A stretch of DNA of 64,000 bases from Desulfitobacterium sp038181555 (GTDB lineage: Bacteria; Bacillota; Desulfitobacteriia; Desulfitobacteriales; Desulfitobacteriaceae). This document shows, one piece after another, positions 8,386 to 17,262 of the stretch. Within the stretch, counting starts at the first letter, position 1. Every line of letters begins with the position of its first letter. The translations under genes and the position numbers were made by a program. The stretch spans positions 62,001-126,000 of the forward strand of contig NZ_JBBWUA010000004.1 of NCBI RefSeq assembly GCF_038181555.1, written 5' to 3'. Below the pieces are notes generated by a model. That model did not search any database, was not told the origin of the DNA, and saw only the letters and a program-made list of their open reading frames with translations.

Positions 8386-9774
8386 CTATTCTATTGGTGC
8401 TAGTGATGCTTGGAAGTGACGGAGAATGGGGGGTTCCCAAGTGATTTTATAGCCACGTTTAATAGTGTGAGCTCTTTGCTTAATTTCGATCAAAGCATCG
8501 GCCATAATATCAAGATGCGCTTGGGTGTAAACGCGGCGTGGGATGGCAAGACGACTGAATTCAAAATCGGCCTTTAATTGCTCTCCGGTATCCGGATCAT
8601 TACCTAGCATATAGGAACCAATATCACAAGTCCGAATGCCAGCTTCTTTATAAAGCTCGATGCAAAGAACTTGAGCAGGGAACTCATAGTAAGGAATATG
8701 GGGGAACATAGCTGCAGCATCTACGAACACGCCATGACCGCCAACGGGAGACTGATAGGCAATACCTGCATCATCTAAGCGAGCTGCCAAGTATTCCATT
8801 TGACCAATCCGGTAACGGAGATAATTCTCATCGATTCCTTCGTAGAGACCGATAGCTAAGGCTTCCATATCACGTCCGGAAAGACCACCATAGGTGAAGA
8901 AACCTTCAAAGCTAATGCAATTTGCCTTAATTTTTAAGATTAGTGGAGATTCCGCATCTTTGACACCAATCAGACCGCCCATATTGACGATAGTATCTTT
9001 CTTAGCTGACATGGTAAAGATGTCGGCATAGCTGAACATTTCACGAACGATATCTTTGATGGATACATCCTTATACTCTGGCTCATCCCGTTTAATGAAG
9101 TGAGCGTTCTCAGCATAGCGTGCTGCGTCGATGCACATCAGAATACCGTATTTTTTAGCAACAGCAGCTGCTTCACGAATGTTTTTCATGGAGACGGGTT
9201 GTCCGCCAGCAGAGTTGTTGGTGATGGTCATGACAACCAAGCCAATGTTTTCTGGGCCCTTTTCTTTGATGACTTCTTCCATCTTAGCAATGTCCATATT
9301 GCCTTTGAAGGAAGCGCGTTTTGAGGGATCTTTGGCTTCCTCTACGACGCAGTCAATGGGTCTAGCGCCAGATAAAATGACATGGGCGCGGGTGGTATCA
9401 AAGAACATGTTAGAGATTGCAAATTTACCTTCGCTGAGCAGCAAGGGAAAAACGACCTTCTCTGCTGCACGACCTTGGTGAACAGGTTGAATATAACCAT
9501 AGCCAAAGATGTCTTTACCAGCGTCCATGAGCTTAAAGTAGCTGGAAGCTCCTGCATAGGCCTCATCGCCTCTCATCACACCGGCCCACTGCTCTTGGCT
9601 CATCGCATTAGTTCCGGAATCTGTCAGTAAATCGATGTAGCAATCTTCTCCCCGTAGGTTGAAAAGGTTGTAATTGGCCTTAGCGATTTTTTCCTCTCTT
9701 TCCTCTTGAGTAAGCATCCGTAAGGGTTCTACTACCTTAATTCGAAACGGTTCAGGTACATACTTAATTGCCAT
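8386..9774 (-). CDS. tnaA: Tryptophanase (tyrosine phenol-lyase family)
   Basis: 462 residues. This PLP beta-lyase cleaves tryptophan to indole, pyruvate and ammonia. The family is clear from YIDLLTDSGTNAMS, GDEAYAG, THQGR-like VHQGRAAE, NNSAGGQPVS and the PLP lysine in MSAKKD. Tyrosine phenol-lyase has an Arg (SMERG) that binds the phenol; here the aligned stretch is RTCDIGSYMLG with Ile, as in tryptophanase (VEIGSFLLG), so I call tryptophanase. ATG 9774 is preferred because GGAGG lies 8 nt before it; the ATG at 9789 is itself part of that RBS. A consensus sigma-54 promoter lies upstream, and the permease and TyrR-like activator genes follow on the same strand. Confidence 0.82.
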   Translation of the reverse strand: MAIKYVPEPFRIKVVEPLRMLTQEEREEKIAKANYNLFNLRGEDCYIDLLTDSGTNAMSQEQWAGVMRGDEAYAGASSYFKLMDAGKDIFGYGYIQPVHQGRAAEKVVFPLLLSEGKFAISNMFFDTTRAHVILSGARPIDCVVEEAKDPSKRASFKGNMDIAKMEEVIKEKGPENIGLVVMTITNNSAGGQPVSMKNIREAAAVAKKYGILMCIDAARYAENAHFIKRDEPEYKDVSIKDIVREMFSYADIFTMSAKKDTIVNMGGLIGVKDAESPLILKIKANCISFEGFFTYGGLSGRDMEALAIGLYEGIDENYLRYRIGQMEYLAARLDDAGIAYQSPVGGHGVFVDAAAMFPHIPYYEFPAQVLCIELYKEAGIRTCDIGSYMLGNDPDTGEQLKADFEFSRLAIPRRVYTQAHLDIMADALIEIKQRAHTIKRGYKITWEPPILRHFQASLAPIE

Positions 9775-9870
9775 AACAAATACCTCCATTTATTTTTTAT
9801 TTATACCCCGGTTATCAAAATGATGAGCGGACGGTATTTGGCAGATGTGACAGGGTTCTAACTTAGTGTT

Positions 9871-9889
9871 GTGCAAAATTCGTGCCAAA
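9871..9889 (-). promoter_or_regulatory. Sigma-54 (-24/-12) promoter of tnaA
   Basis: The minus strand reads TTTGGCACGAATTTTGCAC. The GG and GC doublets are 10 nt apart, and the hexamers match TGGCAC/TTGCA exactly. It lies about 97 nt upstream of the tnaA start, between permease and tnaA, so tnaA can be transcribed on its own. Confidence 0.88.
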
Positions 9890-9899
9890 GTCCAAGGCT

Positions 9900-11258
9900 T
9901 TACTTGCCTTCTCTGGATTTTTTAATTTTGAAGCCAATCCAGAGGATGAGTAACCAGGCGGGTAGTACATAAACCGCCATTTTCATGCTTTCAGTAAAAG
10001 CCATAAGCACTACGATCATAACCAGGAAGGCTGCACAGAAATAGTTGGAAAAAGGGTGTAAGGGAGTTTTAAATTCAATATTATTTTCTTCGCCTTGAGC
10101 GATTTTTGCTTGGCGGAATTTCAGGTTGACGATAATAATCGTCATCCAAGTAATAACTGCGGCAATAATCGCCACCGCAATGAGATACATAAAGATTTGT
10201 CCGGGAAATAGAAAGTTGAGGATAACAGCGAGTAAGGTAATTCCGGAAGAGACAAATACACCTGTTACCGGAACCCCACGTTTGTTTAGTTTGCTGAAGA
10301 CTTTCGGAGCATTTCCTTGTAAAGAGAGACTGTAGAGCATACGTGCGTTACTATAGACTCCACTGTTGTATACGGAGAGAGCAGCGGTTAGCACAACGAT
10401 ATTGAGAAGGGTCGCTGCGGCAGGGATGCCGATTTTTGAAAAGATCATGACAAAGGGGCTTCCTTCTGAACCCACTTGGTTCCAAGGATAGAGAATCATC
10501 AGAACGGAGAGGGCTCCCACATAGAAGATAAGAATTCTCCAGATTACTTGGTTGATAGCTTTGGGAATGGATTTTTTGGGATTGTCGGCTTCGCCGGCCG
10601 TGATGCCGATGAGCTCAATTCCACCAAAGCTAAACATAACTGGAACCAAAGAGAAAAGAAGTCCCGTCATTCCATTGGGAAGAAAACCGCCATGAGCCCA
10701 AAGATTGCTGAATCCCGTAGCTTCACCGCCGATTCCAGCGAAGATGATGTATAAGCCGAAAACAATCATGCCTATAATGGCAACTACTTTAACGATAGCA
10801 AACCAGAATTCAAATTCGCCAAAGGCACCGACACTAATAAGGTTAAGCAGAGTAATGAGGACCAAGCATACTAGAGCAGTCATCCAGTGCGGAATATCAG
10901 GGAACCAGAAGTTAATATAGATCCCCACAGCAGTCAATTCCGCCATGCTTACGACAATGTAATTGAACCAGTAATTCCAACCGGAGAGGAATCCAGGAAA
11001 TTCGCCCCAATACTTATTGGCAAAGTGACTGAAAGACCCGGAAACAGGTTCATCGACAGACATTTCCCCCAACATTCTCATAATAAGAAAAATGGCGAAA
11101 CCACCGATGAGATAGGAAAATGTGATAGCTGGTCCAGCAAGCTCAATTGTTGCAGCAGATCCATAAAAAAGACCGGTGCCAATTGCTCCTCCTAGAGCGA
11201 TCATTTGGATATGCCGGTTTTTTAGACCACGATGCATACCGTTTTCTTTTGTGCTCAT
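9900..11258 (-). CDS. Amino-acid permease, APC superfamily (AAT family), probably aromatic
   Basis: 452 residues, about 12 membrane helices. The N-terminal signature GLKNRHIQMIALGGAIGTGLFYGSA and the EMSVDEPVSGSFSHFANKYWG segment place it in the amino acid:H+ symporter family with AroP, LysP and GabP. Substrate cannot be fixed from sequence. Its position directly upstream of tryptophanase, and a shared class of sigma-54 promoter, suggest uptake of tryptophan or another aromatic amino acid. It has its own -24/-12 promoter and may read through into tnaA 125 nt downstream. Confidence 0.85.
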   Translation of the reverse strand: MSTKENGMHRGLKNRHIQMIALGGAIGTGLFYGSAATIELAGPAITFSYLIGGFAIFLIMRMLGEMSVDEPVSGSFSHFANKYWGEFPGFLSGWNYWFNYIVVSMAELTAVGIYINFWFPDIPHWMTALVCLVLITLLNLISVGAFGEFEFWFAIVKVVAIIGMIVFGLYIIFAGIGGEATGFSNLWAHGGFLPNGMTGLLFSLVPVMFSFGGIELIGITAGEADNPKKSIPKAINQVIWRILIFYVGALSVLMILYPWNQVGSEGSPFVMIFSKIGIPAAATLLNIVVLTAALSVYNSGVYSNARMLYSLSLQGNAPKVFSKLNKRGVPVTGVFVSSGITLLAVILNFLFPGQIFMYLIAVAIIAAVITWMTIIIVNLKFRQAKIAQGEENNIEFKTPLHPFSNYFCAAFLVMIVVLMAFTESMKMAVYVLPAWLLILWIGFKIKKSREGK

Positions 11259-11306
11259 ATACTTTCCCCTTTCAAAAATGTATTAAAAGTACTATTCCAT
11301 AACAAA

Positions 11307-11323
11307 TGCAATTTGTATGCCAA
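11307..11323 (-). promoter_or_regulatory. Sigma-54 (-24/-12) promoter of the amino-acid permease
   Basis: The minus strand reads TTGGCATACAAATTGCA, with 10 nt between GG and GC. It lies about 49 nt upstream of the permease ATG and downstream of the activator gene's terminator. Confidence 0.8.
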
Positions 11324-11425
11324 GAGAAATTGCAAAGCTGACGAATTTATTTGTTATATTTTGTTTTTAAAGAGATGGTTTTATGCAAGTTTATAAGGAC
11401 AGGTATTGCAAAATGATCGCACTCA

Positions 11426-11468
11426 TAAAAAAGGTGATAAGAAAAATTGTCAACTTTTCTTATCACCT
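11426..11468 (-). terminator. Terminator of the TyrR-like activator gene
   Basis: AGGTGATAAGAAAA and TTTTCTTATCACCT form a 14-bp stem with a 9-nt loop; the minus strand continues with TTTTTATGAG. It insulates the permease from the activator gene. Confidence 0.88.
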
Positions 11469-11497
11469 GATAAATAAACTTATCAATCCTGTAGTGC

Positions 11498-13129
11498 TTA
11501 GGGTTGTTTTTCAGATCCTTCAAGATTTTTAATTCCGTAGGAGTTAATCTTATTTAAAATCGTGGTATTGGAAACACCTAAAACTTTACCAGCTTGACGA
11601 GAGGAACGATGTGTTGCAAGGACCTTAAGCAAGACTTGGCGTTCGACTTGGGCAACAATCTCTTTAAGAGGAGACAAAGGATTCGACATGGGGATGATGA
11701 TATGATCGGGTGTGTTTTCGGAGGTCTTCTGTTGTCGATCACCTAATGTACTATCCACCCATTCGTAAAAGGAACTGGGCTGGATCTCTAAATTGATATT
11801 TAAGTTGATGATTCTCTCTAATAAATTTTCAAGTTGTCGAACATTACCGGGCCATTTTTGGGCCGTGAGTAAGTCGAGACTGTCTTTAGTGAGGTACATT
11901 TCAGTTTTGCCCAGTTTTTTGACAATTTTTCGAGTTAAGGCTTGAGCAATCAAAGGGATATCTTCAGGTCTCTCTCGTAAGGAGGGGATTTGAAGAGGGA
12001 TCACATTAAGTCGATAATAGAGATCTTCTCTAAACTGACCTTGTTTAATCATTTCTTCAAGGTTGCGGTGGGTTGCGGCAATAATTCGGACATCGACAGG
12101 GATTTCTTTCGATGCTCCGATGCGACGTATCGTTCCTTCTTGCAAAACCCTCAACAGGCGGACTTGAACAGGAGGAGAAATTTCTCCGATTTCATCAAGA
12201 AAAAGAGTGCCTCCATGGGCTTGCTCGAAAAATCCTTTCTTACCCCCTTTGGTTGCTCCTGTAAAAGAGCCCTCCTCATACCCGAAAAGTTCGCTCTCCA
12301 ATAAAGTATCTGGTAAAGCAGCACAATTAATGGGAATGAAAGCAAGTCGAGAGCGTGGGCTTTCGGCGTGAATTGCTCTGGCAAACAACTCTTTACCCGT
12401 TCCGCTTTCACCTCGAAGCAGTATGGTAGATGTACCTCGGGCCACTGTTTTAGCAGTCTCGATCAGATCTTTCATGCGACTACTTTGGTAGATGATTTGA
12501 TCAAAGGGTGAAGATTGAGATTTTCGTTCGACTTTGGAGAGAATTTCTTCCACCTGGCGAAAATCTTTAATGGTCATGACTCCGCCGATAATCTGCCCCT
12601 TACCATTTACAATAGGCACGCCACTGGTCAAGAAATGGATAACATGGTTATTTCTTTGAATTTCCCGCTCTTTTAGGCTATAGGGGATGCCGGTTTTAAG
12701 GGTATCAAAAATTGGAGGATTGGCATCAAATAAGAGCTCTGCATTTTGGCCGAGGGCTTTCTCACGAGTTGTATGAAAGATCTGAGCAGCAACATCGTTG
12801 ATATGGGTGATTTGATGCTTGATATTGATGGCGACGATTCCTTCGCTAACAAGGTTAAGAATAGTATTGAGTTCAAGCGCTCTCTCTTCATAAGGCATGT
12901 GCTCGGCTATCTTTACCGATACTACACCGGGGACGGTCAGAAGATCTTGGATCAGAACCTCAGATTCTTTCTGAGTGGAACAGCGAAACTTTATCATCAT
13001 TTCTTGCCATTGGGTCACTTCCATCGTCACTTTATCCACGTTATTGGCTTCAAAGCGCTGAAAAATATCATAACCTAAACCCGGGCGATCGACAAATTCA
13101 ATACGGACAATAAATTCTAGAGAGTTCAT
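11498..13129 (-). CDS. TyrR-like sigma-54-dependent transcriptional activator (ACT-PAS-AAA+-HTH)
   Basis: 543 residues in TyrR order: ACT domain (about 1-75, VRIEFVDRPGLGYDIFQRFE), PAS domain (about 80-190), AAA+ domain (about 215-440) with Walker A GESGTGKE and Walker B GGTLFLDEIGE, and a C-terminal HTH (SSRQAGKVLGVSNTTILNKI). The sigma-54 contact loop reads GSFTGA, a mild variant of GAFTGA, so unlike E. coli TyrR it should be able to activate sigma-54 polymerase. The ACT domain is expected to bind an aromatic amino acid. The two downstream genes (permease, tryptophanase) both have -24/-12 promoters and are the obvious targets. Confidence 0.85.
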   Translation of the reverse strand: MNSLEFIVRIEFVDRPGLGYDIFQRFEANNVDKVTMEVTQWQEMMIKFRCSTQKESEVLIQDLLTVPGVVSVKIAEHMPYEERALELNTILNLVSEGIVAINIKHQITHINDVAAQIFHTTREKALGQNAELLFDANPPIFDTLKTGIPYSLKEREIQRNNHVIHFLTSGVPIVNGKGQIIGGVMTIKDFRQVEEILSKVERKSQSSPFDQIIYQSSRMKDLIETAKTVARGTSTILLRGESGTGKELFARAIHAESPRSRLAFIPINCAALPDTLLESELFGYEEGSFTGATKGGKKGFFEQAHGGTLFLDEIGEISPPVQVRLLRVLQEGTIRRIGASKEIPVDVRIIAATHRNLEEMIKQGQFREDLYYRLNVIPLQIPSLRERPEDIPLIAQALTRKIVKKLGKTEMYLTKDSLDLLTAQKWPGNVRQLENLLERIINLNINLEIQPSSFYEWVDSTLGDRQQKTSENTPDHIIIPMSNPLSPLKEIVAQVERQVLLKVLATHRSSRQAGKVLGVSNTTILNKINSYGIKNLEGSEKQP

Positions 13130-13216
13130 GAGGGCACCCCTTCAAATGATAAGTGTTGACTTAGGTTTATTATAGCTTTTAAGTAAAAGTTATATATATA
13201 TTTTTGTAGCGATTAG

Positions 13217-13254
13217 TCAAAAAAGTATAAGCTAGCGGTTTAATGCTAGCTTAT
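13217..13254 (-). terminator. Terminator of glnN
   Basis: ATAAGCTAGC pairs with GCTAGCTTAT around an 8-nt loop; the minus strand continues into ACTTTTTTGAC. It lies 27 nt after the glnN stop codon. Confidence 0.85.
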
Positions 13255-13280
13255 AGAGAAATTAAGGATTGTATTTTTTA

Positions 13281-15374
13281 CTAAAGTCTAAATAACATCT
13301 TGGTATAAGAAGGCAACGGCCACATTTCATAGTCCACCAGAACTTCCAGATGGTCGACGACCTGGCGCAACTCGCTCATGGTCTTGAAGACCAAATCACG
13401 ATATAAAATGCCTTGTCTATAGGCATCTCCATGAAGTTGTTTTGCCGCTGAGGTAGCATCTTGTAAGTCTTTGATTCTAAGACTAAGCTCTTTGAGTAAT
13501 GGGGCGATTTCGTTGAGCAAATTCTTCTGTGCTGAAACATCTGCTTTAGGATCTGCAGTGCGAATCGTATTGATAGAGTTCGCTAGCTCAGTTGAGTACC
13601 GAACAACAGCGGGGAGGACCTGGCGTTTAGCCACATCAATCATGGTGAGGGCTTCAATATTAATAGTTTTTGAATATTGCTCGAGATAGATTTCGTAGCG
13701 AGAGTGAAGTTCTGTCTGACTGAAAACCCCATGCTTTTTGAAGAGATCAATGGCTTTATTACTGATTAATGCGGAAATAGCTTCCACAGTTGAAGTGAGA
13801 TTGGGTAAGCCTCGTCTCTCGGCCTCCTTAACCCAAGCTTCGGAATAACCATTGCCATCAAAAATTACCCGGGAATGATTGATGGCGATCTCTTGTAAAA
13901 TAGCTTGAAGCTCACTATGGAAGTCCTCAGATTTCTCTAAGCGATCTGCCATTTGCGAAAGCACTTCAGCGACAATGGTATTGATTATCACATTAGGACC
14001 AGCAATGGAAAGCGAAGAGGGTACCATGCGGAATTCAAATTTATTACCTGTAAAAGCAAAGGGAGAGGTCCGATTGCGGTCTGTAGAGTCCTTAGGCAAA
14101 GAAGGTAGAGTTGATACCCCGATGGCCATTTGACCTCCCTGCTTGGATGTATTGGGTTTGCCGATTTTTAGTTGTTCGATAATATCCGATAATTCATCAC
14201 CGAGGAAGATGGAAATAATGGCCGGTGGTGCTTCATTGGCGCCCAGACGATGGTCATTGCCAGGGTTAGCTGCAGATGCCCTCAGAAGCTCAGCATAATC
14301 ATCAACAGCTTTAATGACTGCGCAAATAAAGGTCAAGAACTGTGCGTTCTCATGAGGAGTTTTACCCGGTTCAAGTAAGTTAGCTCCCTCATCCGTACAC
14401 AATGACCAGTTATTATGTTTTCCGGATCCGTTGACACCGGCAAAGGGTTTTTCGTGAAGGAGACAAGCCAAGCCATGACGGTTAGCCACTTTATGGAGTG
14501 TATCCATAATGATTTGGTTATGGTCTGTAGCAATGTTCGTGCTGGTGAATATAGGTGCGATTTCATATTGGCCGGGAGCCGCTTCTTTATGTTGGGTTTT
14601 AGCCAGGACCCCTAGTTTCCAGAGCTCGATATTTACTTCTTGCATAAAGGCGGTTACCCGCTCGTTGATAATTCCAAAATAATGGTCTTCCATCTCTTGC
14701 CCTTTGGGAGGTAGAACTCCGAAAAGGGTACGACCGGTAAGCATAAGATCAAGACGCTTTTGGTGGTATTTTTTTTCGATCAAAAAAAACTCCTGTTCAG
14801 CTCCAACTGTAGGAGTCACACGTTTAGAAGTAGTGTTGCCAAATAAGCGAAGGATACGAAGGGCTTGTTTCGAGATGGTTTCCATGGCGCGTAGGAGAGG
14901 AGTTTTTTTATCTAATGCTTCTCCGGTGTAGGAACAAAAGGCTGTAGGAACGCAAAGGATTACCTTTCCGGCATCTTCTCTTAAAAAGGCAGGAGAGGTA
15001 CAATCCCAAGCGGTATACCCTCTCGCTTCAAACGTTGAGCGGATTCCACCGTTAGGAAACGATGACGCATCGGGCTCACCTTTGATTAACTCTTTGCCCG
15101 AAAACTCCATAATTACGCGTCCGTCGCTTGTCGGTGAGATAAAAGAATCGTGTTTCTCTGCTGTAAAGCCAGTCATGGGCTGGAACCAGTGAGTGTAATG
15201 GGTTGCTCCATTTTCAATAGCCCAGTCTTTCATAGCATTAGCGACAACTTCGGCAACCTCTAATTGTAGAGGTAGTCCTTCATCAATAGTTTTGTGGAGC
15301 GCCTTATAAGTGTTTTTAGGTAATCTTTCACGCATAACTCCATCATTAAATACATTTTTGCCGAAGATATCCAT
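13281..15374 (-). CDS. glnN: Glutamine synthetase type III
   Basis: 697 residues, the length of the large GSIII enzymes (about 700) rather than GSI (about 450). It makes glutamine from glutamate, ammonia and ATP. Signatures are THYTHWFQPMTGFTAEKHDSF, EFSGKELIKGEPDASSFPNGG, the metal-binding VGAEQEFFLI, and the ATP-site PFAGVNGSGKHNNWSL. The C-terminal 120 residues are a coiled-coil-rich GSIII tail. No sigma-54 promoter or PII gene is visible next to it. The gene has a GGGAGGATAA-type RBS and its own terminator. Confidence 0.93.
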   Translation of the reverse strand: MDIFGKNVFNDGVMRERLPKNTYKALHKTIDEGLPLQLEVAEVVANAMKDWAIENGATHYTHWFQPMTGFTAEKHDSFISPTSDGRVIMEFSGKELIKGEPDASSFPNGGIRSTFEARGYTAWDCTSPAFLREDAGKVILCVPTAFCSYTGEALDKKTPLLRAMETISKQALRILRLFGNTTSKRVTPTVGAEQEFFLIEKKYHQKRLDLMLTGRTLFGVLPPKGQEMEDHYFGIINERVTAFMQEVNIELWKLGVLAKTQHKEAAPGQYEIAPIFTSTNIATDHNQIIMDTLHKVANRHGLACLLHEKPFAGVNGSGKHNNWSLCTDEGANLLEPGKTPHENAQFLTFICAVIKAVDDYAELLRASAANPGNDHRLGANEAPPAIISIFLGDELSDIIEQLKIGKPNTSKQGGQMAIGVSTLPSLPKDSTDRNRTSPFAFTGNKFEFRMVPSSLSIAGPNVIINTIVAEVLSQMADRLEKSEDFHSELQAILQEIAINHSRVIFDGNGYSEAWVKEAERRGLPNLTSTVEAISALISNKAIDLFKKHGVFSQTELHSRYEIYLEQYSKTINIEALTMIDVAKRQVLPAVVRYSTELANSINTIRTADPKADVSAQKNLLNEIAPLLKELSLRIKDLQDATSAAKQLHGDAYRQGILYRDLVFKTMSELRQVVDHLEVLVDYEMWPLPSYTKMLFRL

Positions 15375-15538
15375 CGTTTATCCTCCCTTAATATGACTAA
15401 CAAAAGGAAAAAAGCACCCATAGGATTCTCATAAGAAAATCTCTATCGAGTGCCTTAGATCTCGAATGCCTTATTGATAAACTATCATATATCATTGAAA
15501 AAAACAAGATATCTGTTAGCAATTAGTGAAAGGTTTTT

Positions 15539-15627
15539 AAGAATTAACCCGACGCAGCCAAGTCAGTTCATGATCCGGCAACCCTGCAGGTTGTTGGGGT
15601 AGTGGGGGGATATAGCCTTGGATTCTT
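15539..15627 (+). ncRNA. Candidate structured RNA upstream of a small ORF
   Basis: Nested pairings on the plus strand: AAGAAT (15539) with ATTCTT (15622), CCAAG (15558) with CTTGG (15617), and a terminal hairpin CCGGCAACC/GGTTGTTGG (15575-15597). The terminal hairpin has two G-U pairs that would be A-C mismatches on the other strand, so a plus-strand RNA is favoured. I recognise no riboswitch class. It might instead be a leader of glnN read on the other strand. Confidence 0.3.
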
Positions 15628-15656
15628 TGAGTGTTCTCGTTGAACGAACCTATAAT
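15627..15656 (+). promoter_or_regulatory. Sigma-A-type promoter of the 51-residue ORF
   Basis: TTGAGT, 18-nt spacer, then a perfect TATAAT at 15651-15656. About 140 nt upstream of the small ORF that starts at 15797. Confidence 0.55.
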
Positions 15657-15796
15657 AACGGCTAAGGCATAATTTTGCATAAATCTATAGATATCGTAGA
15701 AACTAAATTAACAAAAGGAGGTATCTTTTTGTTGTCGGTGTCTAATAGAATAAGTTGTAAAAAATAGTTTGATAGTGAATTTAGGGAGGGAATATC

Positions 15797-15952
15797 GTGA
15801 ATGTAGAAAATGATAATAAAAACGAGATGACAATAACTACGAAAACAGATATGCAAAGTGTGAGTAACAATATTGGACTAGAACTTAATGTAAAACCCAA
15901 TCAATATGAAAAAGATGATTTGGTAAAAATGCCTTTCGGAATGGTTCCCTAA
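15797..15952 (+). CDS. Small hypothetical protein, 51 residues
   Basis: A GTG start preceded by GGGAGGG (15784-15790, 6-nt spacing) opens a 51-codon frame that ends just before a strong terminator. The product is polar and Asn/Lys/Glu-rich with the C-terminus KMPFGMVP, no membrane segment and no cysteine. I do not recognise it. Promoter, RBS and terminator together make real expression likely. Confidence 0.55.
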   Translation: MNVENDNKNEMTITTKTDMQSVSNNIGLELNVKPNQYEKDDLVKMPFGMVP

Positions 15953-15963
15953 ACTTTAGCTAA

Positions 15964-16011
15964 TAAAAGGCCTTTATGGACTAAACTAGTTCGTTCATAA
16001 CGGCCTTTTTG
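15964..16011 (+). terminator. Terminator of the 51-residue ORF
   Basis: AAAGGCC-TTATG pairs with CATAA-GGCCTTT, followed by TTTTTG. It begins 12 nt after the stop codon. Confidence 0.8.
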
Positions 16012-16107
16012 TCATGTTTTGATACATTCCAGTTAATCTGTATCAATAGTTCTTTAAAGTCTTCCTATCCATAGAAATCTCTTATGAAATCAGGAAGGAG
16101 TGTATGA

Positions 16108-16224
16108 ATGGATCCATTAGTTCGCTCTTTAATGCTAGGCATGGAAAAATGGATCTTGGTAAATCATAGCATTGATTTTACTGGCAGGGAATTTCCTGAT
16201 CACTCAACTTGGATTAAAGCATAA
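16108..16224 (+). CDS. Small hypothetical protein, 38 residues
   Basis: ATG 16108 follows GGAAGGAG (16093-16100) by 7 nt. The 38 codons begin MDPLVRSLMLGMEKW and contain NHSIDFTGREFPDHS. There is one weakly hydrophobic N-terminal helix. No family recognised. An alternative ATG at 16104 in another frame gives only 21 codons and sits too close to the RBS. Confidence 0.4.
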   Translation: MDPLVRSLMLGMEKWILVNHSIDFTGREFPDHSTWIKA

Positions 16225-16362
16225 AGTGTTAACGGCACCGACATTAGCACGACAAGTCTGGTTTTCTCTAACCTAATTTATAAGTGTTGACTTTTGTGTA
16301 TAGTTTTTTCCTCACAGAGGATAATAACTTTGTTTACTTATTAAGTAAAGGAGGGTGTCGTT

Positions 16363-17193
16363 ATGTTTAAACATATCAAGGATATGGAATACACAGTGCA
16401 TGTTGATCGCCCTGATCCCCGGTTTGCTAATCTATTACTAGAGCAATTTGGCGGACCTCACGGTGAACTAAAAGCCGCTATGCAGTATTTCACTCAAGCA
16501 GTTGGGTGCAATAATCCCCAGATTCGGGACATGCTGCAGGATATCGCTGCAGAAGAGCTGAGCCATTTTGAGATGGTTGGAGAATGTATCGCTATGCTTC
16601 TTGGGCCAACAGATAAGGTGCCAAGGGATTTCCCGGCTATCCACTTGGCTCTCTTAACAGGTGGACCTAGCTTGACGAATTCAATGGGAGCTCCTTGGAA
16701 CGCATCTTATATCGAGACTACGGGGGATCTTTATGCAGATCTATGCTCCAACTCCGCTGGCGAGCTTCGTGCAAAGTTAATCTATGAACGCTTGTTGCAA
16801 CAAACCGATGATGCAGGAGTTAAAGATATGGTTCGCTTCCTTCTCAGCCGAGAAGAATCACATAATTTCTCCTTTATGCAGGCAATCGAGACTCTTAAAG
16901 GCACTGGGGTCGATGCGAATTTCCGTGATTCCGAGTTCTCAAAAAAATATATGAATTTATCCACTGGCTTGGGAGATACTCGTGGACCTTGGAATCAGGG
17001 CAATGGAATTCAATATGAAGAGAATCCTAATGAGAAATTTGGTGGACCCGCTCAATATGGTAAAGATCGCAGTGCGGACAGCAAGGGAGAGGTTGGACCT
17101 GGCTACCAAGATAATACCAGAAATAACCCTCAATATACACAACCTAAACCAATAACGGCAAATGTGCCAGGGCAAGAAAAACAAATGCATTAA
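16363..17193 (+). CDS. Manganese catalase (spore coat CotJC type)
   Basis: 276 residues. A di-manganese ferritin-like four-helix bundle that destroys hydrogen peroxide. The metal ligands are all visible: Glu35 (GELKAAM), Glu65 and His68 (AAEELSHFE), Glu134 (SAGELRAK) and His167 (REESHNFS). The C-terminal 80 residues are Gly/Pro/Asn/Gln-rich, as in the catalase and CotJC proteins of clostridia. GGAGG lies 12 nt before the ATG. The DoxX gene follows 69 nt downstream on the same strand. Confidence 0.92.
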   Translation: MFKHIKDMEYTVHVDRPDPRFANLLLEQFGGPHGELKAAMQYFTQAVGCNNPQIRDMLQDIAAEELSHFEMVGECIAMLLGPTDKVPRDFPAIHLALLTGGPSLTNSMGAPWNASYIETTGDLYADLCSNSAGELRAKLIYERLLQQTDDAGVKDMVRFLLSREESHNFSFMQAIETLKGTGVDANFRDSEFSKKYMNLSTGLGDTRGPWNQGNGIQYEENPNEKFGGPAQYGKDRSADSKGEVGPGYQDNTRNNPQYTQPKPITANVPGQEKQMH

Positions 17194-17262
17194 CCTTAAC
17201 ATTAAGTTTCAAATATCATAAAAATACAGTAAAATGGATTCGCTTGACTGGAGGAATTGCAA

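Noticed and set aside
9100..9481. Plus-strand open frames inside tryptophanase
   Set aside because: They are antisense shadows of a well conserved enzyme, with no RBS or family match.
8386..9774. Tyrosine phenol-lyase as the identity of the PLP lyase
   Set aside because: The position that is Arg (SMERG) in tyrosine phenol-lyase is Ile here, and the surrounding GSYMLGNDPDTGEQL matches tryptophanase.
15539..15627. SAM riboswitch or SRP RNA, suggested by CCGGCAACC
   Set aside because: The rest of the conserved cores is missing; only the hairpin resembles them.
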